Position numbers and translations under genes: made by a program
The notes under the pieces: generated by a model
Databases searched by the model: none
Told to the model about the DNA's origin: nothing
Seen by the model: the letters and a program-made list of their open reading frames with translations, nothing else
IMG/VR virus record: IMGVR_UViG_3300032288_000806
Location: 1 to 37,191 of that record
Reading direction: 5' to 3' (one strand)
Length of the DNA stretch: 37,191 bases
DNA from: a virus
Part shown: piece after piece, positions 1-8,280 of the stretch
Layout: the number at the start of each line of letters is the position of its first letter
How positions within the stretch are numbered: the first letter of the stretch is position 1

Positions 1-123
1 GATGGAATATGCGGTTGAAAGCAGGGTTGGCTTTGGTGATTTTCTGCCTGACGTTTTTGGTTCTACCGATCTTCTTGGTCGCCTTGGTGATAGAGCGATT
101 GTTCTGGATTGGAAGTTTGGCGA
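1..123. repeat. Terminal direct repeat, left copy (circular junction)
   Basis: These 123 bases recur exactly at 37069-37191. The repeat lies inside a coding gene, and joining the copies restores one open frame. It therefore reads as the overlap of a circular or circularly permuted genome assembly, not as a transposon end or a functional repeat. The unique length is 37,068 bp. A genuine short terminal redundancy in the virion cannot be excluded from sequence alone. Confidence 0.95.
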
Positions 124-841
124 TGGCGTGGCTGTCGAAGTCGAGGAAAACAGCCAGCTACTCTTCTACGCTGCGGCGGCTAAACGCACGCCGGAAACGT
201 CGTGGGCTTTCAAAGACGCAAAAGAAGTCGAACTAATCATTGTCCAGCCGCCTTACGTCAAGCGTTGGGTGACGGACATCGCCCGCGTCGACGCGTTCGA
301 GAAAGAACTTGCCGCCGCCGTCAAGATTGCGAAGCGTCCAGACGCACCGTTGGCGTCAGGCGACCACTGCAAGTGGTGCGCGGCAAAGCCGGTTTGCCCT
401 GTCATGACCGGCGCTGTGGACCGCGCGCTGAAGGCCAAGCTGGAAGCGTTGCCGGTTGAGCAGATCGCACACTATCTGGAACAAGCGCCGCTAATCGAAG
501 GGTTCATCAAGGACTTGCAGCAGTTGGCGCACGGACTTCTGGAAGAGGGGCAGAAAGTCCCCGGCTGGAAGCTGGTCAACAAGCGCGCCACAAGACAGTG
601 GACAAATGAGGATAAGGCTGTAGCCTTCCTAACCAGTGCTGGTGTAGAAGCATGGGCAGAACCCAAGCCGCTATCACCAGCCCAAGCGGAAAAGGTTTTG
701 AAGAAAGCCAAAATAGAATTGCCGGCAGACTTAATTGTCGCCGTCTCCAGTGGTTCAACCCTTGCGCCGGAGAATGATCCCCGGCCAGCGGTCGTTCAAG
801 TGGCCCATGTTCTGCGAAGAGCATTGGCTAAAATCCAGTAA
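2..841 (+). CDS. DUF2800-like RecB/Cas4-type nuclease, C-terminal part
   Basis: This is the larger piece of a gene that starts at 36788 and crosses the circular junction; the joined protein is 373 residues. It looks like the phage DUF2800 family, a PD-(D/E)XK nuclease of the RecB/Cas4 type. In joined numbering, the core reads STDLL (about 115-119), LDWKFG (D130 and K132) and QLLFY (Q146 to Y150, the QxxxY motif). Cysteines C217, C220 and C226 (C-x2-C-x5-C), together with C18 near the N-terminus, have the one-plus-three layout of AddB/Cas4 iron-sulfur nucleases. It is the first gene of the replication unit, so a role in DNA processing or recombination is likely. The ATG at base 2 is an internal methionine. 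Family assignment is from memory of motifs; the catalytic activity is inferred. Confidence 0.85.
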   Translation: MEYAVESRVGFGDFLPDVFGSTDLLGRLGDRAIVLDWKFGDGVAVEVEENSQLLFYAAAAKRTPETSWAFKDAKEVELIIVQPPYVKRWVTDIARVDAFEKELAAAVKIAKRPDAPLASGDHCKWCAAKPVCPVMTGAVDRALKAKLEALPVEQIAHYLEQAPLIEGFIKDLQQLAHGLLEEGQKVPGWKLVNKRATRQWTNEDKAVAFLTSAGVEAWAEPKPLSPAQAEKVLKKAKIELPADLIVAVSSGSTLAPENDPRPAVVQVAHVLRRALAKIQ

Positions 842-858
842 AGAAAAGGTACAATACA

Positions 859-1524
859 ATGTCAGATATTACAAATTTTTCCAGTGCAAACCTCCCATCT
901 GTTCAGGCCTTGACTTCGGCTTTGCGGAGCGTTGCCGCCGATGTCGGCGGGGCTAATGGCGTAGTCATTTTGAAGTGCGACAAGACCGGCCATTGGGTTT
1001 TCGGTGCAGACCAGACCGAAATCGAAGAAGGCAGCATTTGGGCTGTCAACCCTAATTCGTTTGTCCACGGTTATATTGCTTGGGGCAAAGGTGAAGTTCT
1101 TGGCGAAAAGATGGCCAGCGTCAACGCCCCGCTGCCGGAACTAGACCCAGCGCCGGAAGCAGCGGAACGCGGTTGGGAAAAGCAGGTGGGTATGACGCTG
1201 GCTTGCACCAACGGCGAAGACGAAGGACTGCAAGCGCGTTTCTCCGCTACGTCAGTTGGGGGTAAAAAGATGTGGGCAACTGTCGCGCTTGCGGTGGCAG
1301 AGCAGACTGAAAAAGACCCTTCAAATTGCGTGCCGTTGGTTCGTTTAACCAGCGAACACTACGCGCATAAACAATATGGCCGCGTATATAACCCTATCGC
1401 AACTATCGTAGGGTGGACTTCGCTTGACGCAGATGCGGCTGCCGAAACAGAGGACGCGGAGTTGGAAGTCGCCGCTGAACCTGAAGCCGCTGATGGTGCG
1501 CGTCGTCGTCGTCGCGTAGTATAA
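859..1524 (+). CDS. Probable ssDNA-binding protein of the replication module
   Basis: The protein has 221 residues and lies between the DUF2800 nuclease and the polymerase, where related phages place a DUF2815-type single-strand binding protein. I do not recognise a diagnostic motif. The body is mixed beta-like sequence, with an acidic stretch near residues 190-212 followed by a run of five arginines and two valines at the very end. An acidic tail is typical of SSB proteins, but the basic end is unusual. An AAAGAAAAGG ribosome-binding site precedes the ATG. A strong hairpin follows the gene. Function is inferred from position. Confidence 0.6.
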   Translation: MSDITNFSSANLPSVQALTSALRSVAADVGGANGVVILKCDKTGHWVFGADQTEIEEGSIWAVNPNSFVHGYIAWGKGEVLGEKMASVNAPLPELDPAPEAAERGWEKQVGMTLACTNGEDEGLQARFSATSVGGKKMWATVALAVAEQTEKDPSNCVPLVRLTSEHYAHKQYGRVYNPIATIVGWTSLDADAAAETEDAELEVAAEPEAADGARRRRRVV

Positions 1525-1535
1525 GTGGTGCGAAA

Positions 1536-1560
1536 GCTGGGGTGTGTCCTGCACCCCAGC
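1536..1560 (+). other. Gene-end hairpin after the SSB-like gene
   Basis: GCTGGGGTG (1536-1544) and CACCCCAGC (1552-1560) form a perfect 9-bp stem with a 7-base loop. No T-run follows, so it is not a standard intrinsic terminator. It could stabilise the upstream mRNA end or attenuate transcription into the homing endonuclease gene. Confidence 0.6.
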
Positions 1561-1584
1561 AAGTAGCGGAAGAGTGAGAACTTC

Positions 1585-2058
1585 ATGGAAATTTGGAAAG
1601 ACGTACCCGGTTACGAAGGCCGATATCAGGTCAGTGATGAAGGCCGCGTAAAATCGTTTCGACGCCGCAAAGATGGTGTTTTGTTAGCGCCGGGGCGTAT
1701 GCCCTGCGGCCATCTTTCTGTGGCCCTTGGGCGCGGTCATTCGCGTTGCGTTCACGAATTAGTGCTTTTGGCTTTTGTGGGGCCGAGGCAACCGGGGCAA
1801 GAATGTTTGCATGGCAACGGTATACCATCAGACAATAATTTATCAAACCTTCGCTGGGGTACGCGCAGCGAAAACTTGCGTGATAAGACGCTGCACGACC
1901 AAAATAAGTTAAAGCTGTCCGACGTGATTGCGATTAAAGCGGCGTTAAAAAACTATCGTCGTGGATTGCAACGAGATTTAGCGCGCCAATACGGTGTAAC
2001 CGAAAGCACTATTTCAGCAATTAAGTTGGGGAAGCAACATGGCTATATTGTGGGTTGA
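1585..2058 (+). CDS. NUMOD4/HNH homing endonuclease
   Basis: This 157-residue protein has three parts. The NUMOD4 DNA-binding motif is at residues 3-25 (WKDVPGYEGRYQVSDEGRV). An HNH_3-type core spans about 55-100 (H57, H76, N78, and the NLSNLRWGT and EN signature). A C-terminal helix-turn-helix-like segment lies at about 110-152 (LARQYGVTESTISAIKLGK). Such enzymes cut a related phage genome lacking the gene and spread by recombination. It is free-standing, with no intron visible. Its end overlaps the DNA polymerase start by 20 bases, and the polymerase ribosome-binding site lies inside this gene. A GGAAGAGTGAG site precedes its own ATG. Confidence 0.9.
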   Translation: MEIWKDVPGYEGRYQVSDEGRVKSFRRRKDGVLLAPGRMPCGHLSVALGRGHSRCVHELVLLAFVGPRQPGQECLHGNGIPSDNNLSNLRWGTRSENLRDKTLHDQNKLKLSDVIAIKAALKNYRRGLQRDLARQYGVTESTISAIKLGKQHGYIVG

Positions 2059-3994
2059 CATGGAAACTAGGAGCCGTTGCGACCTTCGCAGCCGCGGCGT
2101 GTACAATTACGCGCAGGACGCCAGCACCGACGTGCTGTGTATGTCATACGCATTTGACGACGAAGACGTGCGGACGTGGCTCCCCGGTGAGCCTTTCCCG
2201 CAGGCCGTCCGTGACCACAAGGGGCTGGTGTACGCGCACAACGCAGCGTTCGAGCGCCTGATATTCTGGTATGTCCTTCAGGTAAACTTCAAGCTGGAGC
2301 AGTTCTACTGCACCGCAGCGCAGGCGCGCGCTAACTGTGCGCCGGGCAGCCTTGAGGATGTGGGCCGCTTCGCTGGCGCTACCATGAAGAAAGACCATCG
2401 CGGCGGACAGCTAATCCGCGCGCTATCCATCCCGCAAGCCGACGGCACGTTCCGTGAAGACGCGAAGCTGTTGCAGGAGATGGTCGATTATTGCGAACAG
2501 GATGTCCGTGCCATGCGCGCTATCGCGCAGGCGCAGCGCCCGCTGTCGGCTGATGAGTTGGCCGACTACCACACCAACGAGCGCATCAACGACCGCGGCG
2601 TCCTGCTTGATAAGCCGCTGGCGCAGGCGGCGGTCGCGTATTCAAACGCAGAAACAATTGAAATACAGAACTTGGTGTGTGAGATAACGCAGCGGGAGAT
2701 CACAAGCGTTCGCAGCACGCGCATGAAGGACTGGGTTTGGGACCGCGTCGGGCCTGAGTCCCGTAAACTTATGACGCTTGTCAAGAATGATCGTGAGCAT
2801 AGATGTTTAGATAAAAACGTGCGCGCCAATTTGCTGGTGTTAGCGGAGGGGAGCCCTGATGAAATACCATCGGAAGTTGCGGATGTCATCCAGTGCGCGG
2901 ACGATCTGTGGGCATCGTCCGTTGCGAAGTTCCAACGTGCGGCGGCGCTTGCTGATGAGGAGGATTTTCGCGTTAGAGGAGCGTTCGTATTTTCTGGAGG
3001 CAGTGCTACTGGGCGCGCTTCATCGTTTGGGCTTCAAGTCCATAACTTCCCAAGAAAGTGCGCCGCCGACCCTGCATTAGTGCGGCAGGCTATGGTGCGC
3101 GGCCACAGTATAGTCCCTGAGCATGGCCGCCGCGTGACGGACGTGCTGAAAGGGATGCTACGCCCTGCGCTGATGGCCGACAAAGGCAAGCGCCTTGTTG
3201 TTGCCGATTGGGCTGCGATTGAAGCGCGGGTGACGCCGTGGGCGTCCAACAGCGTCTTCGGCGCAAACAAGCTAGACATCTTTGCCAAGGGTGAGGATGT
3301 CTACAAGCACAACGCTATGGCGACATTCCATGTCGGCTATGACGACGTTGACAAAGACCAGCGTCAGATCGGTAAGGTGCAAGAGTTGGCGTGCGGCTTC
3401 GCCGGTGGTGTCGGAGCCTTCGCCAGCATGGGCCGCATCTACGGCCTGACGATGTCGGAGAGCGACGCAAAGCGCATGGTGGACGCGTGGCGCAGGGCTA
3501 ACAAGTGGGCTGTGCCTTACTGGTCTGGCCTTGAGGAAACCTATATGCGCGCCATGCGTAACAAGGGCCGCGAGTTTACCATCGGGCGCGTCACATATTT
3601 ATTCGACGGACTGCATCTTTGGTATGCTCTTCCGTCTGGCCGTGTGTTATGTTATCCTTTCGCCCGCTTCGATGAGGAGGGCAATCTAACCTATGCCAAG
3701 GCTTCATGGAAGCCAGCCGCAGACGCTAAGGAGTGGCCTAGAGCGCGGCTATGGCGCGGTCTGGCGTGTGAGAACATCACGCAGGCTGTCGCTAACGACC
3801 TGCTGCGCGCCGCCTTACGTCGGTTGGATGACGTAGTGCTGCACATCCACGATGAAATCGTCTTGGAAGTGCCAGAAGATGAAGCCGAAGCCGCCGCAGC
3901 GCGGCTGGTGCAGATTATGTGTGAGCCGCCACCTTGGGCCGCAGGGCTACCCCTGAACGCTGAAGTGGCAATTATGGAACGATACGGGAAATAA
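2039..3994 (+). CDS. Family A DNA polymerase with 3'-5' exonuclease
   Basis: The 651-residue protein begins with a DnaQ-like proofreading domain: Exo I is D7 and E9 in LWVDMET, Exo II is AHNAAFE near 65-71, and Exo III is YCEQD near 152-156. The polymerase domain has motif A (VVADWAAIEAR, D390), motif B (R442 and K446 in RQIGKVQ) and motif C (HDE at 604-606). These are the catalytic residues of pol I-type enzymes. It has no 5'-3' exonuclease domain, as is usual in phages. The first ATG (2039) is preferred because the Exo I beta-strand begins at residue 3, and a GGGGAAG site lies upstream. It should replicate the genome with the downstream primase-helicase. Confidence 0.96.
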   Translation: MAILWVDMETRSRCDLRSRGVYNYAQDASTDVLCMSYAFDDEDVRTWLPGEPFPQAVRDHKGLVYAHNAAFERLIFWYVLQVNFKLEQFYCTAAQARANCAPGSLEDVGRFAGATMKKDHRGGQLIRALSIPQADGTFREDAKLLQEMVDYCEQDVRAMRAIAQAQRPLSADELADYHTNERINDRGVLLDKPLAQAAVAYSNAETIEIQNLVCEITQREITSVRSTRMKDWVWDRVGPESRKLMTLVKNDREHRCLDKNVRANLLVLAEGSPDEIPSEVADVIQCADDLWASSVAKFQRAAALADEEDFRVRGAFVFSGGSATGRASSFGLQVHNFPRKCAADPALVRQAMVRGHSIVPEHGRRVTDVLKGMLRPALMADKGKRLVVADWAAIEARVTPWASNSVFGANKLDIFAKGEDVYKHNAMATFHVGYDDVDKDQRQIGKVQELACGFAGGVGAFASMGRIYGLTMSESDAKRMVDAWRRANKWAVPYWSGLEETYMRAMRNKGREFTIGRVTYLFDGLHLWYALPSGRVLCYPFARFDEEGNLTYAKASWKPAADAKEWPRARLWRGLACENITQAVANDLLRAALRRLDDVVLHIHDEIVLEVPEDEAEAAAARLVQIMCEPPPWAAGLPLNAEVAIMERYGK

Positions 3995-4005
3995 AGGAGC
4001 AAGCG

Positions 4006-6354
4006 ATGAGTGAGGATCGCACGAAGTTCATAGAGTATATAACTGGCTTGGCGACGGACAATGTGGGCGAGACAGCCCTTGTTGTGCGCCAGAAGCCGCA
4101 GCACGACAGCGACGGCAACCTGATGTATCACGCAGACGGCGCGCCGAGGGCTACGTTCCCTGCGTTCCTACCAGAAAAGACCCGCATGAAAGAAGGCGAG
4201 GCATGGTATGTCAACACAGGCGCGTTCATCGTTGACCGCTTTGTAGACGGCAAGCCAGCCGCTAAGTCCAGCAACGTCGAGTATGTGCTGTTCATGATGC
4301 TGGATGACGTTGGCACGAAGTCCAAAGAGCCGCCGCTAGCGCCGACATGGATACTAGAAACCAGCGAAGGTTCGTTCCAGTGGGGCTACGCGTTCAGCGA
4401 ACAGCCCAAGAAGGGCGACTTCTGCGCTGCCATCAAGGCCATAGCTGATGCTGGCTACACCGATCCGGGCGCGACTAACGCTGTCCGTAACTGTCGCATT
4501 CCCGGCAGCGTCAACCTGAAGCAAGGGCGCAATAACTTTGCTGCACGGCTGGTATCGTTCAACCCTGAGCGTGAGTATACGCTAGAGGAGATATGCACGG
4601 CGCTGGACGTTACGCCAGAGGAAGGCGACACAGCCGACTATAAAACTGTGCAGTTGCGCGACACTGGGCAAGACAACGTCCTTGCATGGTTGAGCGAACA
4701 GAACCTAGTCCTTAGCGCGCCTAACGCTGACGGCTGGTGCGGCATCGTCTGCCCTAACCATGCAGAACACAGCGACGGCATGATCGAAGCGCGCTACAAG
4801 CCGCTCGACCGTTCGTTCTGCTGCTATCACGGTCACTGCCAAGACTTAGACAGCCGCACGTTCCTTGATTGGGTAGCCAACAACGGCGGTCCGAAGGCAA
4901 CGCCGGGGTTGCGTGACGAACTAATCGCAGAGCGCATGGCGTCGCTGCTTGACAAGATAGCACCGACCGAAGCCTTCCCTGATGAGGCCGCAGCGCGTGT
5001 GCGTGAGGTTGAAAAGAAAGAAGCCGGACGGCTGGAACAAAACGAATGGTTCGAGCGTTTCGCTTATATACAGTCTGATGACTGCTATTTTGACATGGTG
5101 ACCCGTCAAGAGATAGCCCGCAACGTCTTTAACGCGTTGTTCCGTCACGTTGACTGCCGCTCCATCCACAAGAAGACGCAGCGGGTGCAGTCATCCATCT
5201 ATTTTGATGAGCGTCGGCAGGATCGCGGCGCGCCTGCGCTGTCGGCAGTGACGTTCGCCGCTGGCGATGACGTTCTGGTGACGCGTGACGGTCTGGTCTA
5301 TGGCAACCGCTGGACGAACGCCCGCCCTGATGTGTCGGGCAGCGACAAGATTGCAGACCATGATGTCGAGCCTTGGCTTGAGCATTGCCGCAATCTGGTG
5401 GCCGATGATGTCGAGTTAGACCACATCCTTAACGCTATGGCGTTCAAGATACAGAACCCACACATTAAGATTAACCATGCCATCCTGATTGGCGGCGATG
5501 AAGGCGCGGGTAAGGATAGTATGTTCCAGCCGTTCCTGTGGGCGCTGGGCGGTAAGCATTGGCGCAACAGGTCAGTCATTGAGGCTGGCGGCTTGGACAG
5601 CCAGTGGGGCTATGCGCTTGAGGCTGAAGTTGTCATTCTGAACGAACTAAAAGAGCCAGAGGCACGCGAACGTCGCGCTATGGCTAACAAGCTGAAGCCG
5701 TTGATCGCTGCACCACCTGAAACGCTGTCGGTCAACCGCAAGGGGATGCACCCTTACGAATTGGTCAACCGCCTGATGGTGATTGCCTACACTAACGATC
5801 CGCTGCCTATCACGCTGCCTACGCAAGACCGCCGCTGGTTCTGCGTCTGGACGCACGCGCCGCGTATGTCAGTGCCAGCAGCTAAGGCGTTGTGGTCATG
5901 GTATGAGAACGGCGGCTATGAGAAGTGCGCCGCTTGGCTGCATCAGCGTGACGTGTCGTCGTTCAACCCTGCTGCTGCACCACCAGTGACCGAATGGAAG
6001 CTGAACATGGTCGAGCATGGTATGAGCGTAGCCGAAAGCTATCTGGTAGACCTGATGCGCGCGAAGTCGGGCGTGTTTGCCGATGGTGTCATTGGTGGGC
6101 CGTTCCATCGTATCTGCGATGCGCTGGCGATTAACGTCCCTGCTGGCGTGAAGATACCGCAGGCGGCGCTGCTTCATGCGTTAAAGGAAGCTGGTTGGAT
6201 TGACATGGGGCGCATAGGTTCAACTGAACTGCCAACCAAAAAGCACATTTTTGTCGCGCCTGATATTGTTAAGCTGCACAGCAAGTCTGAATTGCGCCGC
6301 ATGGCGGACGAACTGCCTAAGCCAACCGCAATGTCAAATTTAGGCAAGAATTGA
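4006..6354 (+). CDS. Primase-helicase fusion (RepB/AEP-like primase plus DUF5906-type helicase)
   Basis: The 782-residue protein combines two replication activities. Residues 90-185 resemble the RepB/archaeo-eukaryotic primase fold: an acidic pair at D100-D101 (MMLDDVG) and R-x2-R-x-PGS-x-N around 161-170. A cysteine/histidine cluster at 245-278 (C245, C249, H252, C272, C273, H275, H277, C278) may bind zinc. The C-terminal ATPase is an SF3/D5-like helicase of the DUF5906 (NrS-1-like) type. Its Walker A is GGDEGAGKDS at 496-505, the Walker B-like strand is EVVILNE (541-547), the sensor is AYTND (594-598) and the arginine-finger candidate is DRR (608-610). It starts 11 bases after the polymerase, behind AAAGGAG. 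Helicase assignment is strong; primase activity is inferred. Confidence 0.88.
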   Translation: MSEDRTKFIEYITGLATDNVGETALVVRQKPQHDSDGNLMYHADGAPRATFPAFLPEKTRMKEGEAWYVNTGAFIVDRFVDGKPAAKSSNVEYVLFMMLDDVGTKSKEPPLAPTWILETSEGSFQWGYAFSEQPKKGDFCAAIKAIADAGYTDPGATNAVRNCRIPGSVNLKQGRNNFAARLVSFNPEREYTLEEICTALDVTPEEGDTADYKTVQLRDTGQDNVLAWLSEQNLVLSAPNADGWCGIVCPNHAEHSDGMIEARYKPLDRSFCCYHGHCQDLDSRTFLDWVANNGGPKATPGLRDELIAERMASLLDKIAPTEAFPDEAAARVREVEKKEAGRLEQNEWFERFAYIQSDDCYFDMVTRQEIARNVFNALFRHVDCRSIHKKTQRVQSSIYFDERRQDRGAPALSAVTFAAGDDVLVTRDGLVYGNRWTNARPDVSGSDKIADHDVEPWLEHCRNLVADDVELDHILNAMAFKIQNPHIKINHAILIGGDEGAGKDSMFQPFLWALGGKHWRNRSVIEAGGLDSQWGYALEAEVVILNELKEPEARERRAMANKLKPLIAAPPETLSVNRKGMHPYELVNRLMVIAYTNDPLPITLPTQDRRWFCVWTHAPRMSVPAAKALWSWYENGGYEKCAAWLHQRDVSSFNPAAAPPVTEWKLNMVEHGMSVAESYLVDLMRAKSGVFADGVIGGPFHRICDALAINVPAGVKIPQAALLHALKEAGWIDMGRIGSTELPTKKHIFVAPDIVKLHSKSELRRMADELPKPTAMSNLGKN

Positions 6355-6438
6355 CATCCCATGTTGACCGATGTTATACGAATGCGGTCGGTTACGCTCC
6401 ACTAGCCCTCTTGGGGATGCTCTGCTGACCCTTTTAAG

Positions 6439-6471
6439 CCCCCGGCGTCCTCACTCCGCCGGGGGTTTTTT
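6439..6471 (+). terminator. Intrinsic terminator of the replication unit
   Basis: CCCCCGGCG (6439-6447) pairs perfectly with CGCCGGGGG (6457-6465) across a 9-base loop, and six T residues follow (6466-6471). This is a strong rho-independent terminator for rightward transcription. Read leftwards it lacks a T-run, so it would stop the leftward unit less well. It separates two convergent units. Confidence 0.95.
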
Positions 6472-6479
6472 ATTGTCTG

Positions 6480-6680
6480 CTAACGCAGCCGTGTGACTGT
6501 CAGCTTGTTACCCTTGGATCGCGTCATGTAGCGGCGCTCTGTCCGCTCGTTTTGGTTGTGTGCCGCACGGCGCAGGATGTCTTTGTCGCGTTCGGTAGGC
6601 GTGTAGAATACGCGAATTTCACCGATAGCCATTGCGTTAAGGCCGTGCTTAGATTTGCGTGTGTCAGAACCGAATGTCAT
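6480..6680 (-). CDS. Small basic protein of unknown function, C-terminal similarity to 8280-8465
   Basis: This 66-residue protein is rich in arginine and lysine. Its layout matches the protein at 8280-8465: an AMAIGE/TLEVGE-like segment, a basic helix, then a closing strand ending in TRLR. I read both as members of one small phage family, possibly nucleic-acid binding, but no function is known to me. It is the last gene of the leftward unit. Its start overlaps a possible 25-residue frame at 6664-6741. Confidence 0.7.
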   Translation of the reverse strand: MTFGSDTRKSKHGLNAMAIGEIRVFYTPTERDKDILRRAAHNQNERTERRYMTRSKGNKLTVTRLR

Positions 6681-6741
6681 CTATTTCCCAATCATAAATA
6701 TCCCAGCCGAAATTGTCGTGTAGGAATTGGCGCAGCGTCAT
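6664..6741 (-). CDS. Possible 25-residue peptide
   Basis: A short frame (MTLRQFLHDN, then aromatic and acidic residues) starts in an ATGA overlap with the stop of the 147-residue gene upstream, with GGGG about 9 bases before the ATG. It overlaps the start of the 66-residue gene by 17 bases. The tight coupling matches the other genes of this unit. It may be a real peptide or only a ribosome-transfer relay between its neighbours. Confidence 0.4.
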   Translation of the reverse strand: MTLRQFLHDNFGWDIYDWEIDDIRF

Positions 6742-7181
6742 TTGCTTTGCCCCTGTAACACACGCTCAATGCGCTTAATTAAATTGCAAGCATATTGCTT
6801 TGGCGCTTCCGTCCCTTGCACATCGCGCAGCTTAACGAGGCATTCCTGCAAAAGCTGGTCACGCAGCGCATCGCTCTGTGTGAGCGGACGGTCGCGTTGA
6901 CCATCATAATAGCCTTGGTCATATCCATATTGACGATGACGGGCAAAGGCTTTTGCAATAGCCTCTTGGTCATCAATGATAGTGTCAACCCATAGGATGC
7001 TTTTCATAGCGTCTATGTCGGCTTGCAACGCATCGCTCTGTGTGGGCTGGCGTAGTGCTATTTCCACCGCCTCGCGCATCCGAACGCGGTAGACAACATC
7101 CTCAATATTAGATGCGCAGTCTTCTTCGCGGATGATTGCAGTAATCCGTGCTTCAAGCGCGTTTAGCTGTTCTTTAGTCAT
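6738..7181 (-). CDS. Hypothetical protein, early accessory unit
   Basis: The 147-residue protein is mostly helical and charged, with two copies of an LTQSDALR/PTQSDALQ motif about 57 residues apart and a YGYDQGYYDGQRD segment between them. It starts inside the KNDD codons at the end of the upstream paralogue (7174-7539), so translation is coupled. No family is recognised. It does not share the main modules of the three paralogues upstream. Confidence 0.8.
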   Translation of the reverse strand: MTKEQLNALEARITAIIREEDCASNIEDVVYRVRMREAVEIALRQPTQSDALQADIDAMKSILWVDTIIDDQEAIAKAFARHRQYGYDQGYYDGQRDRPLTQSDALRDQLLQECLVKLRDVQGTEAPKQYACNLIKRIERVLQGQSK

Positions 7182-7539
7182 CGTTCTTTTCCCTTATCTC
7201 AAAGCCAAGTTTGTCCAGTGCGGCGCGGATGGTCTTGGCGTCGTTGGGTGGGTAATGGTCAAACGTCACACCCTCTAGCGCGGCCACCAGCGGGTCAGGC
7301 TTGGGGTTAATGAGGGCTGCTATTTCCGCCCGCAATTGCACGATGGTGTTTACATGGTCGGCACAAGCCTCGGCGGTTGCCCTTAACGCCGTGTTGATGG
7401 CATCGCGTTGCTCGATGGCGCGGCATAGGGCGATGATTTCCGGCGCGCTGTCCAATAATTTAACGTAGGGTAATATGCCTTTCTCGCGGCATATCTGGTT
7501 CACCATCGCCAGTGCTTTGTCTTCAGTTGTCTGTGTCAT
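7174..7539 (-). CDS. Tandem paralogue C, unknown function
   Basis: This 121-residue protein is the third of three adjacent paralogues. Shared modules are the N-terminal EDKALAMVNQ segment, the central IALCRAIEQRDA segment and a C-terminal block starting PKPDPLVAALEGVTF and ending near IRAAL. The C-terminal block is identical over 30 residues with paralogue B at 7523-7894. The middle (NTALRATAEACAD) is closer to the protein at 10760-11044 than to its sisters. Its ATG lies in the last codons of paralogue B. No catalytic motif is visible. Confidence 0.82.
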   Translation of the reverse strand: MTQTTEDKALAMVNQICREKGILPYVKLLDSAPEIIALCRAIEQRDAINTALRATAEACADHVNTIVQLRAEIAALINPKPDPLVAALEGVTFDHYPPNDAKTIRAALDKLGFEIREKNDD

Positions 7540-7894
7540 CGTTCTTTACCTCCACGATTTTAAGTCCACGGGCTTCGAGGGCGGCGCGTATGGTCTTGGC
7601 GTCGTTGGGTGGGTAATGGTCGAACGTCACGCCTTCTAACGCAGCCACCAGCGGGTCAGGCTTGGGCTTGGGAATGATCAGGCTATTAAGTTTTTCCCAA
7701 TCATCTGGCCCACCACATGCGTAGACGTAGTGATGCACAATATCGCTCACCTCTTGCCGGAACGCTTCGTGCTGCTCGATGGCGCGGCATAGGGCTTCGA
7801 TTAAGTTGATAGGGTGTGCATCGCACAGTGCGTAGCAACCTATATTCGCCACCTCATTCACCAGCGCCAGTGCTTTTTGTTCAATGTCGCTCAT
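7523..7894 (-). CDS. Tandem paralogue B, unknown function
   Basis: This 123-residue protein has the same plan as its neighbours: DIEQKALALVNEV at the N-terminus, ALCRAIEQHEAFRQEV in the middle and the PKPDPLVAALEG block at the C-terminus. The middle segment matches paralogue A (7891-8280), while the C-terminal block is nearly identical to paralogue C. It therefore looks like a recombinant of the two. Its ATG overlaps the stop of paralogue A in AAATGA. Coding for KNDD near its end carries the start signal of the next gene. Confidence 0.82.
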   Translation of the reverse strand: MSDIEQKALALVNEVANIGCYALCDAHPINLIEALCRAIEQHEAFRQEVSDIVHHYVYACGGPDDWEKLNSLIIPKPKPDPLVAALEGVTFDHYPPNDAKTIRAALEARGLKIVEVKNDDTDN

Positions 7895-8280
7895 TTGCTT
7901 TCCTTTTCCCGTATCTCAAAGCCAAGGGCGTCCAGTGCGGCGCGGATTTCTTCGACCCAAAGTTTATCGGGTGAGCTATGGTACCCCCAAGTTTCAGCAA
8001 TAAGCGCCAGCGGGTCAGGCTTTGGCTCCGAGCCGATAAGGGTGGAAAAACGAATAGCCAAATACTCGGCCAAATGAACGGGGTTGCCTTTCGCAAATTC
8101 AGCAAGCTCTTTTACCGCATCGCGCACCTCTTGCTTAAAGGCTTCGTGCTGTTCGATGGCGCGGCATAGTGCTTCGGTATACGGGGAAACCTCTCGGCGC
8201 ACTGCGCGTTTGTCGCTTAGGTTGCGTTCGGCCAGCACTTCGCGCACCAGCGCCAAAGCCTTTGCTTCAATGTCTGTCAT
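7891..8280 (-). CDS. Tandem paralogue A, unknown function
   Basis: The first of the three tandem paralogues, with 129 residues. It carries DIEAKALALVREV (about 3-15), EALCRAIEQHEAFKQEV (about 37-53), PKPDPLALIAE (about 86-96) and IRAALDALGFEIREK near the end. The segments between these blocks differ from those of B and C. The protein is predicted helical with no membrane segment and no recognised family. It follows the small basic gene at 8280-8465 without a gap. Confidence 0.82.
   Translation of the reverse strand: MTDIEAKALALVREVLAERNLSDKRAVRREVSPYTEALCRAIEQHEAFKQEVRDAVKELAEFAKGNPVHLAEYLAIRFSTLIGSEPKPDPLALIAETWGYHSSPDKLWVEEIRAALDALGFEIREKESK

Noticed and set aside
4754-5169. Minus-strand frames opposite the primase-helicase
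   Set aside because: Short shadow frames without start signals inside a gene with clear catalytic motifs.
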